Shown: positions 53,326 to 62,756, numbered from the stretch's first letter. The stretch: DNA of 64,000 nt from UBA1447 sp964612185 (GCA_964612185.1 CAZTCR010000010.1:1-64000); one strand, 5' to 3'. Made by a program: numbers and translations. The notes: generated by a model not told the origin, from the letters alone.

Positions 53326-54933
53326 CTACTTCGCCAGTCTGCCGCAATCCTCAACCAGTTTTTCAAAAGCGCCCACAAGGGAAGACCCGGTCTGCGCACC
53401 GGCGGATACGGATTCCTCATAGCGGTCTTTCTCAAAAATGCAGCCATAGTCGTTGTCCGGCAGAATATAGCCGATTGAATCGTTGCAGAGCCCGATGATG
53501 ACAAGCTCCGTGTCCGCTGCTATCATATCCTTCATCGGCGGGAAATCCCAACCTTTACCGGTGCAGGATTCTTCGCTGCTCAAAGTGCCGCCAACGAGCA
53601 TTTCCGGCGCGAACTCGCCGGGCATCATCGCGATGCGCAGTTTTTTGCCCAGTTCCGCGTAGCCGACTTCTGTGAGGAATTTAACATCTTGCGTCCGCTT
53701 GCCGGTTTTAACCACCTGATTGTTGACAAGGCCGGCTTTGAGCAGGGTGAGCATAATATAGTTGCCTGCGGGCACAAACACCTCGGCAACGCGAACATTA
53801 AGTATCGGCGCCACCTTTTCTTCCTGCTCCGGGGTGATGGCAAGCAGATATTTGCCGATTGCTCTGCCATATGCCTGGAAACCGCGCCCCTCAATGTCTT
53901 CCGGTACAAAGCTTCTTTCAACCGCAATCGCCAGCTGAGGACCCTGGAAAAAGATGAAGTTGGAACCGGCTTTGTTAACCTCTTCTTCAATATAGTAAAT
54001 ATAATCGGCGCTCAACTCGCCGTCTTCGGCGTTGAGTGCGGTGGGATGCGCTGCCATCAACACACCGACTGTTTCGGTGCTGCCGTCATCGGGCACAAAA
54101 TGGAGTTTGGTCATCCTTTTGTCGACCACATCGGGCTTGCGTTTGTCGCGCGAATAGTTTAAATCATCAAATGTTTTAGACAAAAATTTGCCGGGCTTCA
54201 TATCGTTGAACGCAGTCTTGATTGCTTCAGCTGCTTTTTCGTGAAGTTTATTCATGAACTCCGGGTTTCTGCCGGAAATAAGGTTTTCGGGATGCCCCTT
54301 TTTAATCTCTTTGATATTGTTTTTGAGGATATCCGGCAAAACGCCCCAAATTCCCTGGGTATCGATACCGCTATGGCAATGTGTCGCGGAAATGTTGATG
54401 CTGACAATGTTGTTTTCCCTTGCGAAATGCGTGAGTAAAGACCGGATAATCCGCACATCCGTGCCGGAAAGACCGATGCAGTCAATCACCGCGAACACCG
54501 CCGCGCCTCTGTCGCTGCCGTCGTCCAGGCAGATGGCCCGCACGGCGATGTCATCCAAAACCGATTTAACAGTGCTGGGCGGAAAGGTTAAAAAGCCGCC
54601 GAGGTAGTAATCCGTATTGGCGTAATCCACCGGCAACAGACTTTCGCGGCCGTAGCCGAAACGCCACTTGCCGCCCCTGACGCCGGTATCCCTGAATTCG
54701 GCATGCCCCGCGTAAAAGTTTTGGCTGATGAATTCCTCCATTGTCGGCCAGGGGAGTTTTGGCAGCACGGTGTTGATCCCTTCCAAGGCTTTGTTCAATC
54801 CGCCGGCGGCTTTCACCTTCAGCTCACTTTTGAACGCATCGTCCTTGAGTTTTTCCTTCACATACAACGCCGCGCCGGCACCCGCCGCGGCAACGGCAGC
54901 CAACCCCAAAAGAGCTTTCTTTGATTTTTTCAT
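53326..54933 (-). CDS. Neutral/alkaline ceramidase-like hydrolase, membrane anchored
   Basis: A 535-residue protein with an N-terminal membrane segment (7-25) and lysine-rich start. INISATHCHSGID (zinc histidines) and VGVLMAAHPTAL (further histidine) match the neutral non-lysosomal ceramidase family, as do GYGRESLLPVDY and FFQGPQLAIAVE. The fold normally removes the N-acyl chain from sphingolipids, but bacterial relatives may have other amide substrates. The start ATG follows GGAAGGG. It is close to the lipase-like gene on the same strand, so both may remodel membrane lipids. Confidence 0.78.
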   Translation of the reverse strand: MKKSKKALLGLAAVAAAGAGAALYVKEKLKDDAFKSELKVKAAGGLNKALEGINTVLPKLPWPTMEEFISQNFYAGHAEFRDTGVRGGKWRFGYGRESLLPVDYANTDYYLGGFLTFPPSTVKSVLDDIAVRAICLDDGSDRGAAVFAVIDCIGLSGTDVRIIRSLLTHFARENNIVSINISATHCHSGIDTQGIWGVLPDILKNNIKEIKKGHPENLISGRNPEFMNKLHEKAAEAIKTAFNDMKPGKFLSKTFDDLNYSRDKRKPDVVDKRMTKLHFVPDDGSTETVGVLMAAHPTALNAEDGELSADYIYYIEEEVNKAGSNFIFFQGPQLAIAVERSFVPEDIEGRGFQAYGRAIGKYLLAITPEQEEKVAPILNVRVAEVFVPAGNYIMLTLLKAGLVNNQVVKTGKRTQDVKFLTEVGYAELGKKLRIAMMPGEFAPEMLVGGTLSSEESCTGKGWDFPPMKDMIAADTELVIIGLCNDSIGYILPDNDYGCIFEKDRYEESVSAGAQTGSSLVGAFEKLVEDCGRLAK

Positions 54934-55094
54934 TTTATATCCCTTCCTTTCAAGCTTTTGAACGGTTACAATCTATACAACTTATTTTGCAAAAATATCA
55001 TATCGCCTTGTGCTTTGTTTGTCAACCGATAAGCGTATATAAACGATTTTATAGGTTGTGATTTTAATATTGTTATGATAATATAATTGATGAA

Positions 55095-55246
55095 TACTGA
55101 AATAGAGAAGAAGTTGGAGCACGATAGAGAAGAAGCAGAGAAGATGTTGGGGAAGAGAATCGAAAATGTATGCCTGTTGCTTTCCGCAGCAAAGCCGCTC
55201 TTCTTAACCTCTTCCCGCGACGAAGTCGCGCTTCTCAATAAACATG
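55095..55246 (+). repeat. 11-bp-unit repeat element, copy 5
   Basis: GAGAAGAAGTT, GGAGCACGATA, GAGAAGAAGCA and GAGAAGATGTT run in frame with each other at 11-base spacing, then CTCTTCCCGCGACGAAGTCGCGCTTCTC including the perfect hairpin CGCGAC-GAA-GTCGCG (55216-55230). It precedes the ylmH-like gene. Confidence 0.85.
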
Positions 55247-55276
55247 GTGTGAAACACGGGAAGAGCGGGAACTTGA

Positions 55277-56062
55277 ATGGACGAAGACAGCCTTTTGCTT
55301 GCTAACATTGAGGACAAATTCGGGCAGGCAGTCAAGCAGAATATAATGACCGTTACACGGTTTTTGGATACCCGTCAGCAGGTGCTCGCGCAGGGAGTTT
55401 GCAAGAGACACAAGGAACTGCACACGGTTTTTTATGGCGGTTATTCGCAGGCGGAGCGCGCCGTCGCGATTTTTCTGCCGGACTATATAGAAGCGGATGA
55501 TTTACAGAAACTCGCCGGTTATTTTGCCGAAAACCCGGATGAAAATCCCTTGATGCTCCTGCGTATCGGCAAGGACGGTTTTTCGGCACTCGGTCACCGT
55601 GACTACCTCGGTTCATTGATGGCACTGGGCGTCAAAAGGGAGACCGTCGGCGATATCTTGGTGCGCGAAGACGGCTGCGATATTGTGGTACTCAAAAGTA
55701 TTGTGAAATTTCTGAAAGAAAACCTGAATAAAGCGGGCAGAGGGACGCTGTCCACCGAAATTATGCGTGTTGACGCAATCATCACGCCTGAACAGAAAAC
55801 CGAAGATAAACTGTGTGTGGTTTCTTCCCTGCGGCTTGACAGCGCCGTAAGTGCCGCCTTTAATATATCCCGCACCCTGGCGGCCGAAGCCGTCAACAAA
55901 GGCATCGTTTCAGTAAACGGACTGCAAATCCAAAAGACAGATGCCAAAATCGCGCAGGGGGATAAGATCGTTCTGCGCGGCAAAGGCAAGGTTGTTGTCA
56001 AAGAGCTTGCCGGCGAGACAAAAAAAGGCAGGCTGAAAATCCTGTTTCAAAAGTTTGTCTGA
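55277..56062 (+). CDS. ylmH: S4-domain RNA-binding protein, YlmH type
   Basis: A 261-residue protein. The N-terminal 170 residues match the YlmH arrangement (EADDLQKLAGYF, LGSLMALGVKRETVGDIL), and the S4 domain occupies about 185-250 (NISRTLAAEAVNKGIVSVNG). YlmH in Bacilli helps rescue stalled ribosomes and is linked to cell division clusters. Its RBS is weak, so the start is moderately certain. Confidence 0.87.
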   Translation: MDEDSLLLANIEDKFGQAVKQNIMTVTRFLDTRQQVLAQGVCKRHKELHTVFYGGYSQAERAVAIFLPDYIEADDLQKLAGYFAENPDENPLMLLRIGKDGFSALGHRDYLGSLMALGVKRETVGDILVREDGCDIVVLKSIVKFLKENLNKAGRGTLSTEIMRVDAIITPEQKTEDKLCVVSSLRLDSAVSAAFNISRTLAAEAVNKGIVSVNGLQIQKTDAKIAQGDKIVLRGKGKVVVKELAGETKKGRLKILFQKFV

Positions 56063-56085
56063 TTTTAATTTTTGGAGTGTTTGAT

Positions 56086-56565
56086 TTGAGCGAGAAAAAG
56101 CATGAATTGTACCTAATCGCCTTCGCGCTTGTTTCCGCGGCTGTTTTGATTTTGTATATTGCCTTTGATTCACCGCCGCTCAACGCCGCGGAGATAACGC
56201 AAAAAATAACCCAAAGCGCGGATGAAGAGGACGAAACCGTTTTTTTACAAAGGTCGCCAACTGACAATGGTGCGGGGGCGGCATCTGAAGCGAACGAAAC
56301 AGACGATGCGGCTCAAGCGGTTGACGGCGTATCGGCAAAACAACCGACACAAAACACGCCGGTCAAGCCCTCCGGTCCGTTGAATATCAACACGGCAACC
56401 AAAGAGCAACTGATGACTTTGGAGGGAATCGGCGAGGTGAAAGCGCAGGCAATTATTGATTACCGGCGGGAGAACGGGAATTTTTACACCGTGGACGAGC
56501 TGACCAAGGTGACCGGCATCGGGGAGAAGACGCTCGAAAAAAACAGAGCGAATATTACGGTGTGA
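56086..56565 (+). CDS. ComEA-like helix-hairpin-helix protein
   Basis: A 159-residue protein with a TTG start chosen because GGAG lies eight bases upstream; a GTG at 56077 overlaps that site. One membrane helix (about 9-25), a linker rich in acidic residues, alanine and threonine, and C-terminal two helix-hairpin-helix repeats (GPLNINTATKEQLMTLEGIGEVKAQAI...TKVTGIGEKTLEKNR) that bind DNA backbone. ComEA takes part in DNA uptake; no other competence gene is visible here. It follows ylmH by 23 bases. Confidence 0.85.
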   Translation: MSEKKHELYLIAFALVSAAVLILYIAFDSPPLNAAEITQKITQSADEEDETVFLQRSPTDNGAGAASEANETDDAAQAVDGVSAKQPTQNTPVKPSGPLNINTATKEQLMTLEGIGEVKAQAIIDYRRENGNFYTVDELTKVTGIGEKTLEKNRANITV

Positions 56566-56604
56566 CTATAGATTACGCCATCACATTATACCATCATATT
56601 ATGA

Positions 56605-56633
56605 TTGACAAATTGACAGGATTCATGTATAAT
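56605..56633 (+). promoter_or_regulatory. Promoter of the toxin-antitoxin pair
   Basis: TTGACA (56605-56610) and TATAAT (56628-56633) are 17 bases apart, both perfect. It is immediately before the antitoxin gene, as expected for an autoregulated unit. Confidence 0.88.
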
Positions 56634-56655
56634 GTAATTGACGGGGATGATGATA

Positions 56656-56925
56656 ATGCTTCAAAATGCAAAAAACATTAAGTATACCGCTGTTCTGCCA
56701 AATGAATATGTTACTGAGCTGAAGGAACTGGCAGCGATGAAATTTATTCCGTCGGTCAATTTCGGTATTCGCCTTGCGGTTGAAAACTTTATAACCGAAA
56801 GCAAAAGCGAGCTGTATCAAAAGCAAATGGAAGCTGCAGCAAAAGATAAAAGGTTTATTCAAAGAACACTGGAAACTCAGGAAGCTTTCGCAAATGCGGA
56901 TAACGAGGTGGATGGGCAGTGGTAA
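56656..56925 (+). CDS. Antitoxin of a MazEF-type pair
   Basis: An 89-residue protein whose gene ends seven bases inside the toxin gene. The N-terminal KYTAVLPNEYVTELKEL is like a small ribbon-helix-helix domain. The C-terminal part is charged and probably disordered, suitable for binding the toxin. The start is chosen by GGGG nine bases before the ATG at 56656; ATGs at 56647 and 56650 are less well spaced. Confidence 0.72.
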   Translation: MLQNAKNIKYTAVLPNEYVTELKELAAMKFIPSVNFGIRLAVENFITESKSELYQKQMEAAAKDKRFIQRTLETQEAFANADNEVDGQW

Positions 56926-57263
56926 ACAAATGGGAGATTTATTTCTGCAACCTGAACCCGACGCAAGGCAGCGAACAACAGGGGAAAAGGCCGGTCCTTG
57001 TTATTTCTAATGATGTTGTCAACCACATCTTGCCGGTTTCCACAGTTCTGCCGTTATCCAGCGTTAAGGCGGGGGATAAAATATACCCGACGGAAGTTTT
57101 TCTGCCGGCAAAAATCAGCGGACTGCCAAAGGACAGCGTTGCCATGTGCCAGCAAATCCGCACCGTTTCACACGACAGGCTCGAAAAGTTGGTTTCAACT
57201 CTTAAAGATGTTGATTTGCGGGATGAAATCAAGGAAGCGTTGCGGCAATATTTGGAGTTGTAA
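56919..57263 (+). CDS. MazF/PemK family toxin
   Basis: A 114-residue endoribonuclease toxin. WEIYFCNLNPTQGSEQQGKRPVLVISND is the diagnostic first half, then VLPLSS and TEVFLPA, and the QIRTVSHDRLEKLV helix. MazF family members cut mRNA at short sequences; the target is unknown. The GTG start overlaps the antitoxin end. Confidence 0.92.
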   Translation: MVNKWEIYFCNLNPTQGSEQQGKRPVLVISNDVVNHILPVSTVLPLSSVKAGDKIYPTEVFLPAKISGLPKDSVAMCQQIRTVSHDRLEKLVSTLKDVDLRDEIKEALRQYLEL

Positions 57264-57280
57264 ACTCGATATAACATAAG

Positions 57281-57316
57281 ATGCCCACCGACTGTTTTTC
57301 AACAATCGATGGGCGT
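57281..57316 (+). terminator. Hairpin after the toxin gene
   Basis: GCCCACCGA and TCGATGGGC form an imperfect stem with a loop rich in T, followed by GTTTAATTT. It lies between convergent genes. Confidence 0.65.
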
Positions 57317-57330
57317 TTAATTTGTTAATC

Positions 57331-59754
57331 TTAGATAAACAGCGACATATCCGATTCTTCGGCGTTCGCGAGCATCGCGGCCACCCCGCCGGGCTTCACC
57401 CCGTCAATGAGTTCCTCCAGTTGCAGCCCCATTAAATCCATGCTCATCGTACAGGCAATCAGCTCAACGCCATTGTCCATCGCCTGCTGAATCATCTCCT
57501 GCAAACTGCTGACATTTTTGTCTTTCATAATTTTTTTAATCATCATGGCGCCCATGCCGCCCATGTTCATGTTGGAAAGCCCCAGCTTCTTCGCGCCCCT
57601 GGGCATCATAACGCCGAACATTTTGGCAATCAGGTTCTTTTTGACCTTCACCTTTTCCGGTTTTCTTAACACATTCAGCCCCCAGAAGGTGAAGAACATG
57701 GAAACTTTTCTGCCAAGTGCCGCGGAGCCGTTGGCGATGATGAAGGATGCAATCGCTTTGTCTAAATCACCGGAGAAGACGATAATGTTTTTGTTGTCGC
57801 CGTTTTGGGCGGACAAACAGGTGCTAAGCCCGCCCTTTTTTAACACAGCAGTGGTGATGCCCTTGGATGAACTCATGCTCTCAAAGGTGTTGCCGGTTCT
57901 TCTGCACCAGGCTTCCACATCCAACCCGAAGGCCGGGTCGGTGGTCTTGATTTCAAGGATATCGCCGTCCTGCGCTTTCTTCACCGCTTCGGCGAGCTTC
58001 ATAATCGGCCCGGGGCACTGCAGGCCGCAGGCGTCCAGGGTGATGACGGTTCTGTCAATAGGCCGCATGGTTTCGGTGTTGATGCCTTTGTCTTTTGCCG
58101 TGGGAACAACGCCGCGGAAAATGCTGTTCCACAGCCGGTAACCGCCGGATAGGTTATAACAATCTACGCCGTTTTCGGACAGAATCCTGCAGGCGGTGTG
58201 CCCGCGCAGGCCGACTTGGCAGGTGACATAGGCAGGCTTTGTTTTATCGACTTTATCGAGATTAGCCCTGAGTTCGTCAACGGGGATGTTGATAAAGCCG
58301 TCGATAAAGCCGTTGTCATATTCCGCCTTGGTCCGGATATCCAACAGATTTACGCTGCCGTCGCGCGGTAAATCGCCGACTTCGTCCCAATGGAACACCT
58401 TTGTCTTGCCGGTCAGAATGTTTTCCGCCACAAAGCCTGCCATGTTGACCGGGTCTTTCGCCGCGGAAAACGGCGGCGCGTAGGCAAGTTCCAGTTTGGT
58501 CAAATCATCAATTGTCATGCCGGCGTAAATAGCGGTGGCCAGCACATCAATACGCTTGTCGCTGCCTTCGTAACCGACAATCTGTGCGCCCAAAAGCTTG
58601 CCGCTGCCCTTGTCGAAAATGATTTTCATCGACATATTGACAGCACCCGGATAGTAGGACGCGTGGGAGCCGGAATAGGTGTAGGATTTTTCATAATTGA
58701 GCCCCAGCTGTTTGGCTTTTGCTTCCGTAACGCCCGTGCAGGCAACGGTTAAGTCAAAACATTTCAAGATGCCGGTACCCTGTGTGCCGCGGTAGCTGCT
58801 TTTTATCCCGCAGATGTTGTCCGCCGCGATGCGGCCTTGTTTGTTCGCGGGCCCGGCAAGGGGCACAAAGCCTTTTTCGCCGGTGACCGTATCCGTGATT
58901 TCAATCGCGTCACCCACGGCGTATATATTTTCATCCGAAGTCTGCATGTATTCGTTCACAATGATTGCGCCGCGCGGGTTAACCGTCAAGCCGGCATTGA
59001 CCGCCAAACCGCTTTCCGGCCGGACACCGACGGAGAGGATAACCATGTCACAAAATAGCTCGCCGTTTCCCAAGGTAACCTTTAACCCGGTGTTGTTGTC
59101 CTCAATGGCTTTCACGCCGTCTTTGAGAATCAGGTTGACGCCCTTTTGCCGCAGGTGGTTGTGCACATCGCATGCCATGTCATAATCGATGGTTGCTATC
59201 ACATGGTCCATGAGCTCCACAACCGTCACTTCCAGCCCCGCGTGGCTGAGGCTTTCCGCCATCTCAATACCGATGTATCCGCCGCCGACCACCACGGCTT
59301 TTTTGGGTCCTTTTTGATCAATATAATCCTTGATGCGGTATGTGTCGGGTATGTTGCGCAGGGTGAAAACCTTTGCGTTTTCCACACCGTCAATTTTGGG
59401 TTTAATCGGCGCGACACCGGGTGACAACACCAGGTTATCATAGTGCTCGGTATAGATTTCACCTGTTTTAATGTTTTTCACTTCAACAGTTTTGTTGACT
59501 TTGTTGATCGCAATCACTTCGCTGAATGTGCGTACATCCACATGAAACCGCGAAAAAAAGCTTTTTGGCGTCTGGAGGGTTAAAGCGGATTTTTCCTTGA
59601 TTTCGCCGCCGATATAATAGGGCAGCCCGCAATTGGCAAACGAAATATATTCCCCGCGTTCAAACATGATAATTTCCGCGTGTTCGTCCAGCCTGCGCAG
59701 CCTTGCTGCGGTTGTCGCGCCGCCCGCGACGCCGCCGACGATGAGTGTTTTCAT
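57331..59754 (-). CDS. CoA-disulfide reductase fused to rhodanese, TusA and DsrE2 domains
   Basis: An 807-residue flavoprotein. The pyridine-nucleotide-disulfide reductase part (1-450) starts MKTLIVGGVAGGATTAARL and has the single catalytic cysteine in FANCGLPYYIGG (C42) as in CoA-disulfide reductases. A rhodanese domain (about 455-540, CQVGLRGH), a TusA-like domain (about 570-640, CGLQCPGPIMKL) and a DsrE2-like domain (about 658-807) follow, joining sulfur transfer functions. The start at 59754 is set by AAAGGTGG upstream; an in-frame extension to 59871 has no such site. Likely role: handling polysulfide or low-molecular-weight disulfide sulfur. Confidence 0.88.
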   Translation of the reverse strand: MKTLIVGGVAGGATTAARLRRLDEHAEIIMFERGEYISFANCGLPYYIGGEIKEKSALTLQTPKSFFSRFHVDVRTFSEVIAINKVNKTVEVKNIKTGEIYTEHYDNLVLSPGVAPIKPKIDGVENAKVFTLRNIPDTYRIKDYIDQKGPKKAVVVGGGYIGIEMAESLSHAGLEVTVVELMDHVIATIDYDMACDVHNHLRQKGVNLILKDGVKAIEDNNTGLKVTLGNGELFCDMVILSVGVRPESGLAVNAGLTVNPRGAIIVNEYMQTSDENIYAVGDAIEITDTVTGEKGFVPLAGPANKQGRIAADNICGIKSSYRGTQGTGILKCFDLTVACTGVTEAKAKQLGLNYEKSYTYSGSHASYYPGAVNMSMKIIFDKGSGKLLGAQIVGYEGSDKRIDVLATAIYAGMTIDDLTKLELAYAPPFSAAKDPVNMAGFVAENILTGKTKVFHWDEVGDLPRDGSVNLLDIRTKAEYDNGFIDGFINIPVDELRANLDKVDKTKPAYVTCQVGLRGHTACRILSENGVDCYNLSGGYRLWNSIFRGVVPTAKDKGINTETMRPIDRTVITLDACGLQCPGPIMKLAEAVKKAQDGDILEIKTTDPAFGLDVEAWCRRTGNTFESMSSSKGITTAVLKKGGLSTCLSAQNGDNKNIIVFSGDLDKAIASFIIANGSAALGRKVSMFFTFWGLNVLRKPEKVKVKKNLIAKMFGVMMPRGAKKLGLSNMNMGGMGAMMIKKIMKDKNVSSLQEMIQQAMDNGVELIACTMSMDLMGLQLEELIDGVKPGGVAAMLANAEESDMSLFI

Positions 59755-59901
59755 TAATACAACCACCTTTCTAATAGCACGGTTTATATTATATAAAATT
59801 AAGCCCTTCGCTTCTGTAACTAAGTCACATTCGAACAATTTATTATACCACAAAAATAAAAAAGTGCGCATTAAAATGCGCGCTTGAATTTTTGCACGGT
59901 G

Positions 59902-60570
59902 TTATAACCCCCGTATGCTGCAAACGCCGATTGATTCCTGCATTTTTCCTGCCGCTTCCTGTACAATAGCCGGGCTGTGCGCGGGCGCCTCACCGGGGAC
60001 CTGCCTGTATTGCTGCAGGTAATAGTTTTTTGTACCGCGCACCAAGCCGCCTATTTCAAGGATATCGTCCGTTGTCAGCAGCGGCGCGAAGGTAGTGCGG
60101 AATTCAAAGGGAACGGTGCAATGCTTCAAGATATCGATGCTTGCGGTAACGGCGTTCACATCGACGGGCCCGCCGACCACTTCAAAGTATTTGTGCAGCG
60201 GCGCCTTCACATCCATCGCAATGTAGTCCAGCAGATTTTTATCCAGCAGTTGCCGGATAACATTCGGGTTTGTACCGTTGGTGTCAAGCTTCACGCAAAG
60301 CCCTAAGCGCTTGATGGATTCAATAAAAGGAATCAACATTTTTTGCAGGGTGGGCTCACCGCCTGTTATAACCACCGCGCCCAAAACATCCTTGCGTTTA
60401 ACAATGTAGTTAAAAACATCCGCATTATCCATCAGCGGCACATCGCCGGTTATGATATGTTTGTTGTGGCAGAAACCGCACTTCATATTGCAGTACGCGG
60501 TAAAGACCACACAGGCAATTTTGCCCGGGTAGTCCACAAAAGATGTTTTTGCCAGACCTGCGATTTTCAT
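59902..60570 (-). CDS. nrdG: Anaerobic ribonucleotide reductase activating protein
   Basis: A 222-residue radical SAM enzyme. The cluster motif is CNMKCGFC near residue 28, with GGEPTLQK for SAM/Fe-S positioning. It installs the glycyl radical on NrdD. Family size is about 150-240. It lies 79 bases after nrdD on the same strand, so the two are cotranscribed. Confidence 0.92.
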   Translation of the reverse strand: MKIAGLAKTSFVDYPGKIACVVFTAYCNMKCGFCHNKHIITGDVPLMDNADVFNYIVKRKDVLGAVVITGGEPTLQKMLIPFIESIKRLGLCVKLDTNGTNPNVIRQLLDKNLLDYIAMDVKAPLHKYFEVVGGPVDVNAVTASIDILKHCTVPFEFRTTFAPLLTTDDILEIGGLVRGTKNYYLQQYRQVPGEAPAHSPAIVQEAAGKMQESIGVCSIRGL

Positions 60571-60649
60571 GGCAAGGTTCCTTCTTTATTATATGAGTAA
60601 GGGGCGGTTAACCGCCCCAAATTAGATTCAAGATGTCAGACATCAGCTG

Positions 60650-62725
60650 TTAGACCACAAACTTCTTGCGCAGCATGTACTCTTCTTTTTTGCCGGAGTT
60701 GTAGTTCTTCACCGGGCGCAAATAGCCGACGACTCTGCTCCACACTTCCGTGTCTTCCCCGCAAACAGGGCATTCAAAATGCTCGCCGGCAATATAGCCG
60801 TGGCTGTTGCAGATGCTGAAGGTCGGGGTGATGGAAATGTACGGCATTTTATATTTCATGAATACATCGCGGATGAGGGTTTTGCATACTTCAATGTCTT
60901 CAATGCGTTCGCCGATATACAGATGCTGTACGGTGCCGCCTGTGTATAATGATTGCAGCTCGTCCTGCAAATCCATACATTCAAAAATATCGTCCGTGTA
61001 TTCAACCGGCAGTTGGGTGGAGTTTGTGTAGAGCGGTTCGTTTTTGCCGGCTTGAATAATGTCCGGGTACTTTGCCAAGTCGGATTTGGCCAGGCGGTAG
61101 CTGGTGCCCTCGGCCGGTGTTGCCTCAAGGTTATAATAATGTCCGGTTTCTTCCTGAAATTCTACCATCAATATACGCAGGTATTCCATGACATCGATTG
61201 CGAACTTCAAGCCTTCTTCACTGCCGATGTCTTTGCCCAAAAAGTTCAGGCAAGCCTCGTTCATGCCGATGAGTCCGATGGTGTTGAAATGGTTGGTCCA
61301 ATATTCGCCGGTACTCTGTTTGATTTTACGCAGGTAGTGCGAGGAATACGGGTAAAGTCCGCGCTCGGTCTGCTGCTCAAGAACTTTGCGTTTGATTTCA
61401 AGCGAAACCTTGCCCAGGGTAGCGATACGGTCAAGACTTTCGAAGAACTCTTCTCTCGTTTTGCTCAAATAACCGATACGCGGCAGATTGATGGTGTAAA
61501 CACCGATGGACCCCGTCATCGGGTTGGAGCCGAAGAGCCCGCCCCCGCGCTTACGCAGTTCCTTTGTGTCAATACGAAGTCGGCAGCACATGGACACGGC
61601 GTCATCCGGCGACAGGTCGGAGTTGACATAGTTGGCAAAATAGGGGATGCCGTATTTGCAGGTGATACGCATGAAGTCGTCCACCACCGGACTGTTCCAA
61701 TCAAAGGTTTTAGTGATGTTGATGGTCGGGATGGGGAAAGTAAACACCCGGCCTTTCGCGTCGCCTTCCAGCATCACGGCGCAGAACGCCCGGTTGAAAA
61801 GGTCCATCTGCTCCTGCATATCACCGTAAGTTTTGTCCGTCTGTTCACCGCCGACAACGACCAACTGGTCTTTGAGCGTATTCGGGACTTTGATATCAAA
61901 AGTGAGGTTGGAAAACGGGCACTGAAAACCGACGCGCGTCGGCACATTAATATTGAAGATGAACTCCTGCAAGCATTGTTTCACTTGACTAAAGGTCATG
62001 TTGTCATAATAGACAAACGGAGCGCAGTAAGTGTCAAACGAACTCCAGGCCTGCGCGCCCGCTGTTTCACCCTGTGTGGTAAAAGTGGAGTTGACGATTT
62101 GGCCCAGAAATGAGCGGAGGTGTTTGGCTGGTTTGCTTTCCACCTTGCCCTCCACACCGCCGAAACCGTCCGTAAGCAGTTGGCGCAAATCCCAGCCCGC
62201 GCAGTAGGGACCGAAGAACCCTAAGTCGTGTATGTGCGCATCGCCGTTTTCATGCGCGTGCCGGACATCGTCCGGATAAACTTCGTGCAGCCAGTATTTT
62301 TTTGTAAAGGTTTCCCGCACATAATTGTTCAAGCCGTTTACACTTTTTTGCATATTGGCGTTTTCTTTGATGCCCCAGTCTTTGTCACCCAGGTAGTCGC
62401 CGAACATATCGATGGTCGCGCCGATGAGCGCGTTAATTTCGCGTGCGCTGCGCCTTTTTTCGCGGTAGAGGATGAACGCCTTCGCCGTGCGGGCATGGCC
62501 GTTCTCAATGAGTACTTTTTCGACAATATCCTGGATACCTTCGACATCGGGTGTTTTGTCCCCATACTTCTTTTCCGCCAGGGCCATGACCTCGTCGGTC
62601 AGGGCGCCGGCAAGTTCTTCATCTTCACCGCCGCAGGCAATCGCGGCTTTGAAAATGGCCTTCGTGATCTTGATTTTTTCGAAAGGCTCAATCCGTCCGT
62701 CTCGTTTTAAAATCTGTGTGTACAT
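60650..62725 (-). CDS. nrdD: Anaerobic ribonucleoside-triphosphate reductase (class III)
   Basis: A 691-residue glycyl radical enzyme. The N-terminal ATP cone (1-95, KRDGRIEPFEKIKI) regulates activity. The C-terminal CNSHGYI...FECPVCG zinc site and RVVGYLRP carry the glycine radical. It makes deoxynucleotides without oxygen, confirming anaerobic life. The ATG has TTTTGGAGGGG upstream. It is governed by the promoter and NrdR boxes described separately. Confidence 0.95.
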   Translation of the reverse strand: MYTQILKRDGRIEPFEKIKITKAIFKAAIACGGEDEELAGALTDEVMALAEKKYGDKTPDVEGIQDIVEKVLIENGHARTAKAFILYREKRRSAREINALIGATIDMFGDYLGDKDWGIKENANMQKSVNGLNNYVRETFTKKYWLHEVYPDDVRHAHENGDAHIHDLGFFGPYCAGWDLRQLLTDGFGGVEGKVESKPAKHLRSFLGQIVNSTFTTQGETAGAQAWSSFDTYCAPFVYYDNMTFSQVKQCLQEFIFNINVPTRVGFQCPFSNLTFDIKVPNTLKDQLVVVGGEQTDKTYGDMQEQMDLFNRAFCAVMLEGDAKGRVFTFPIPTINITKTFDWNSPVVDDFMRITCKYGIPYFANYVNSDLSPDDAVSMCCRLRIDTKELRKRGGGLFGSNPMTGSIGVYTINLPRIGYLSKTREEFFESLDRIATLGKVSLEIKRKVLEQQTERGLYPYSSHYLRKIKQSTGEYWTNHFNTIGLIGMNEACLNFLGKDIGSEEGLKFAIDVMEYLRILMVEFQEETGHYYNLEATPAEGTSYRLAKSDLAKYPDIIQAGKNEPLYTNSTQLPVEYTDDIFECMDLQDELQSLYTGGTVQHLYIGERIEDIEVCKTLIRDVFMKYKMPYISITPTFSICNSHGYIAGEHFECPVCGEDTEVWSRVVGYLRPVKNYNSGKKEEYMLRKKFVV

Positions 62726-62756
62726 GATTTAACCCCTCCAAAACTTCGTGTAGCTC

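Noticed and set aside
60953..62113. 386-codon plus-strand frame opposite nrdD
   Set aside because: It is a mirror of the nrdD codon pattern with no recognisable protein motif or start signal.
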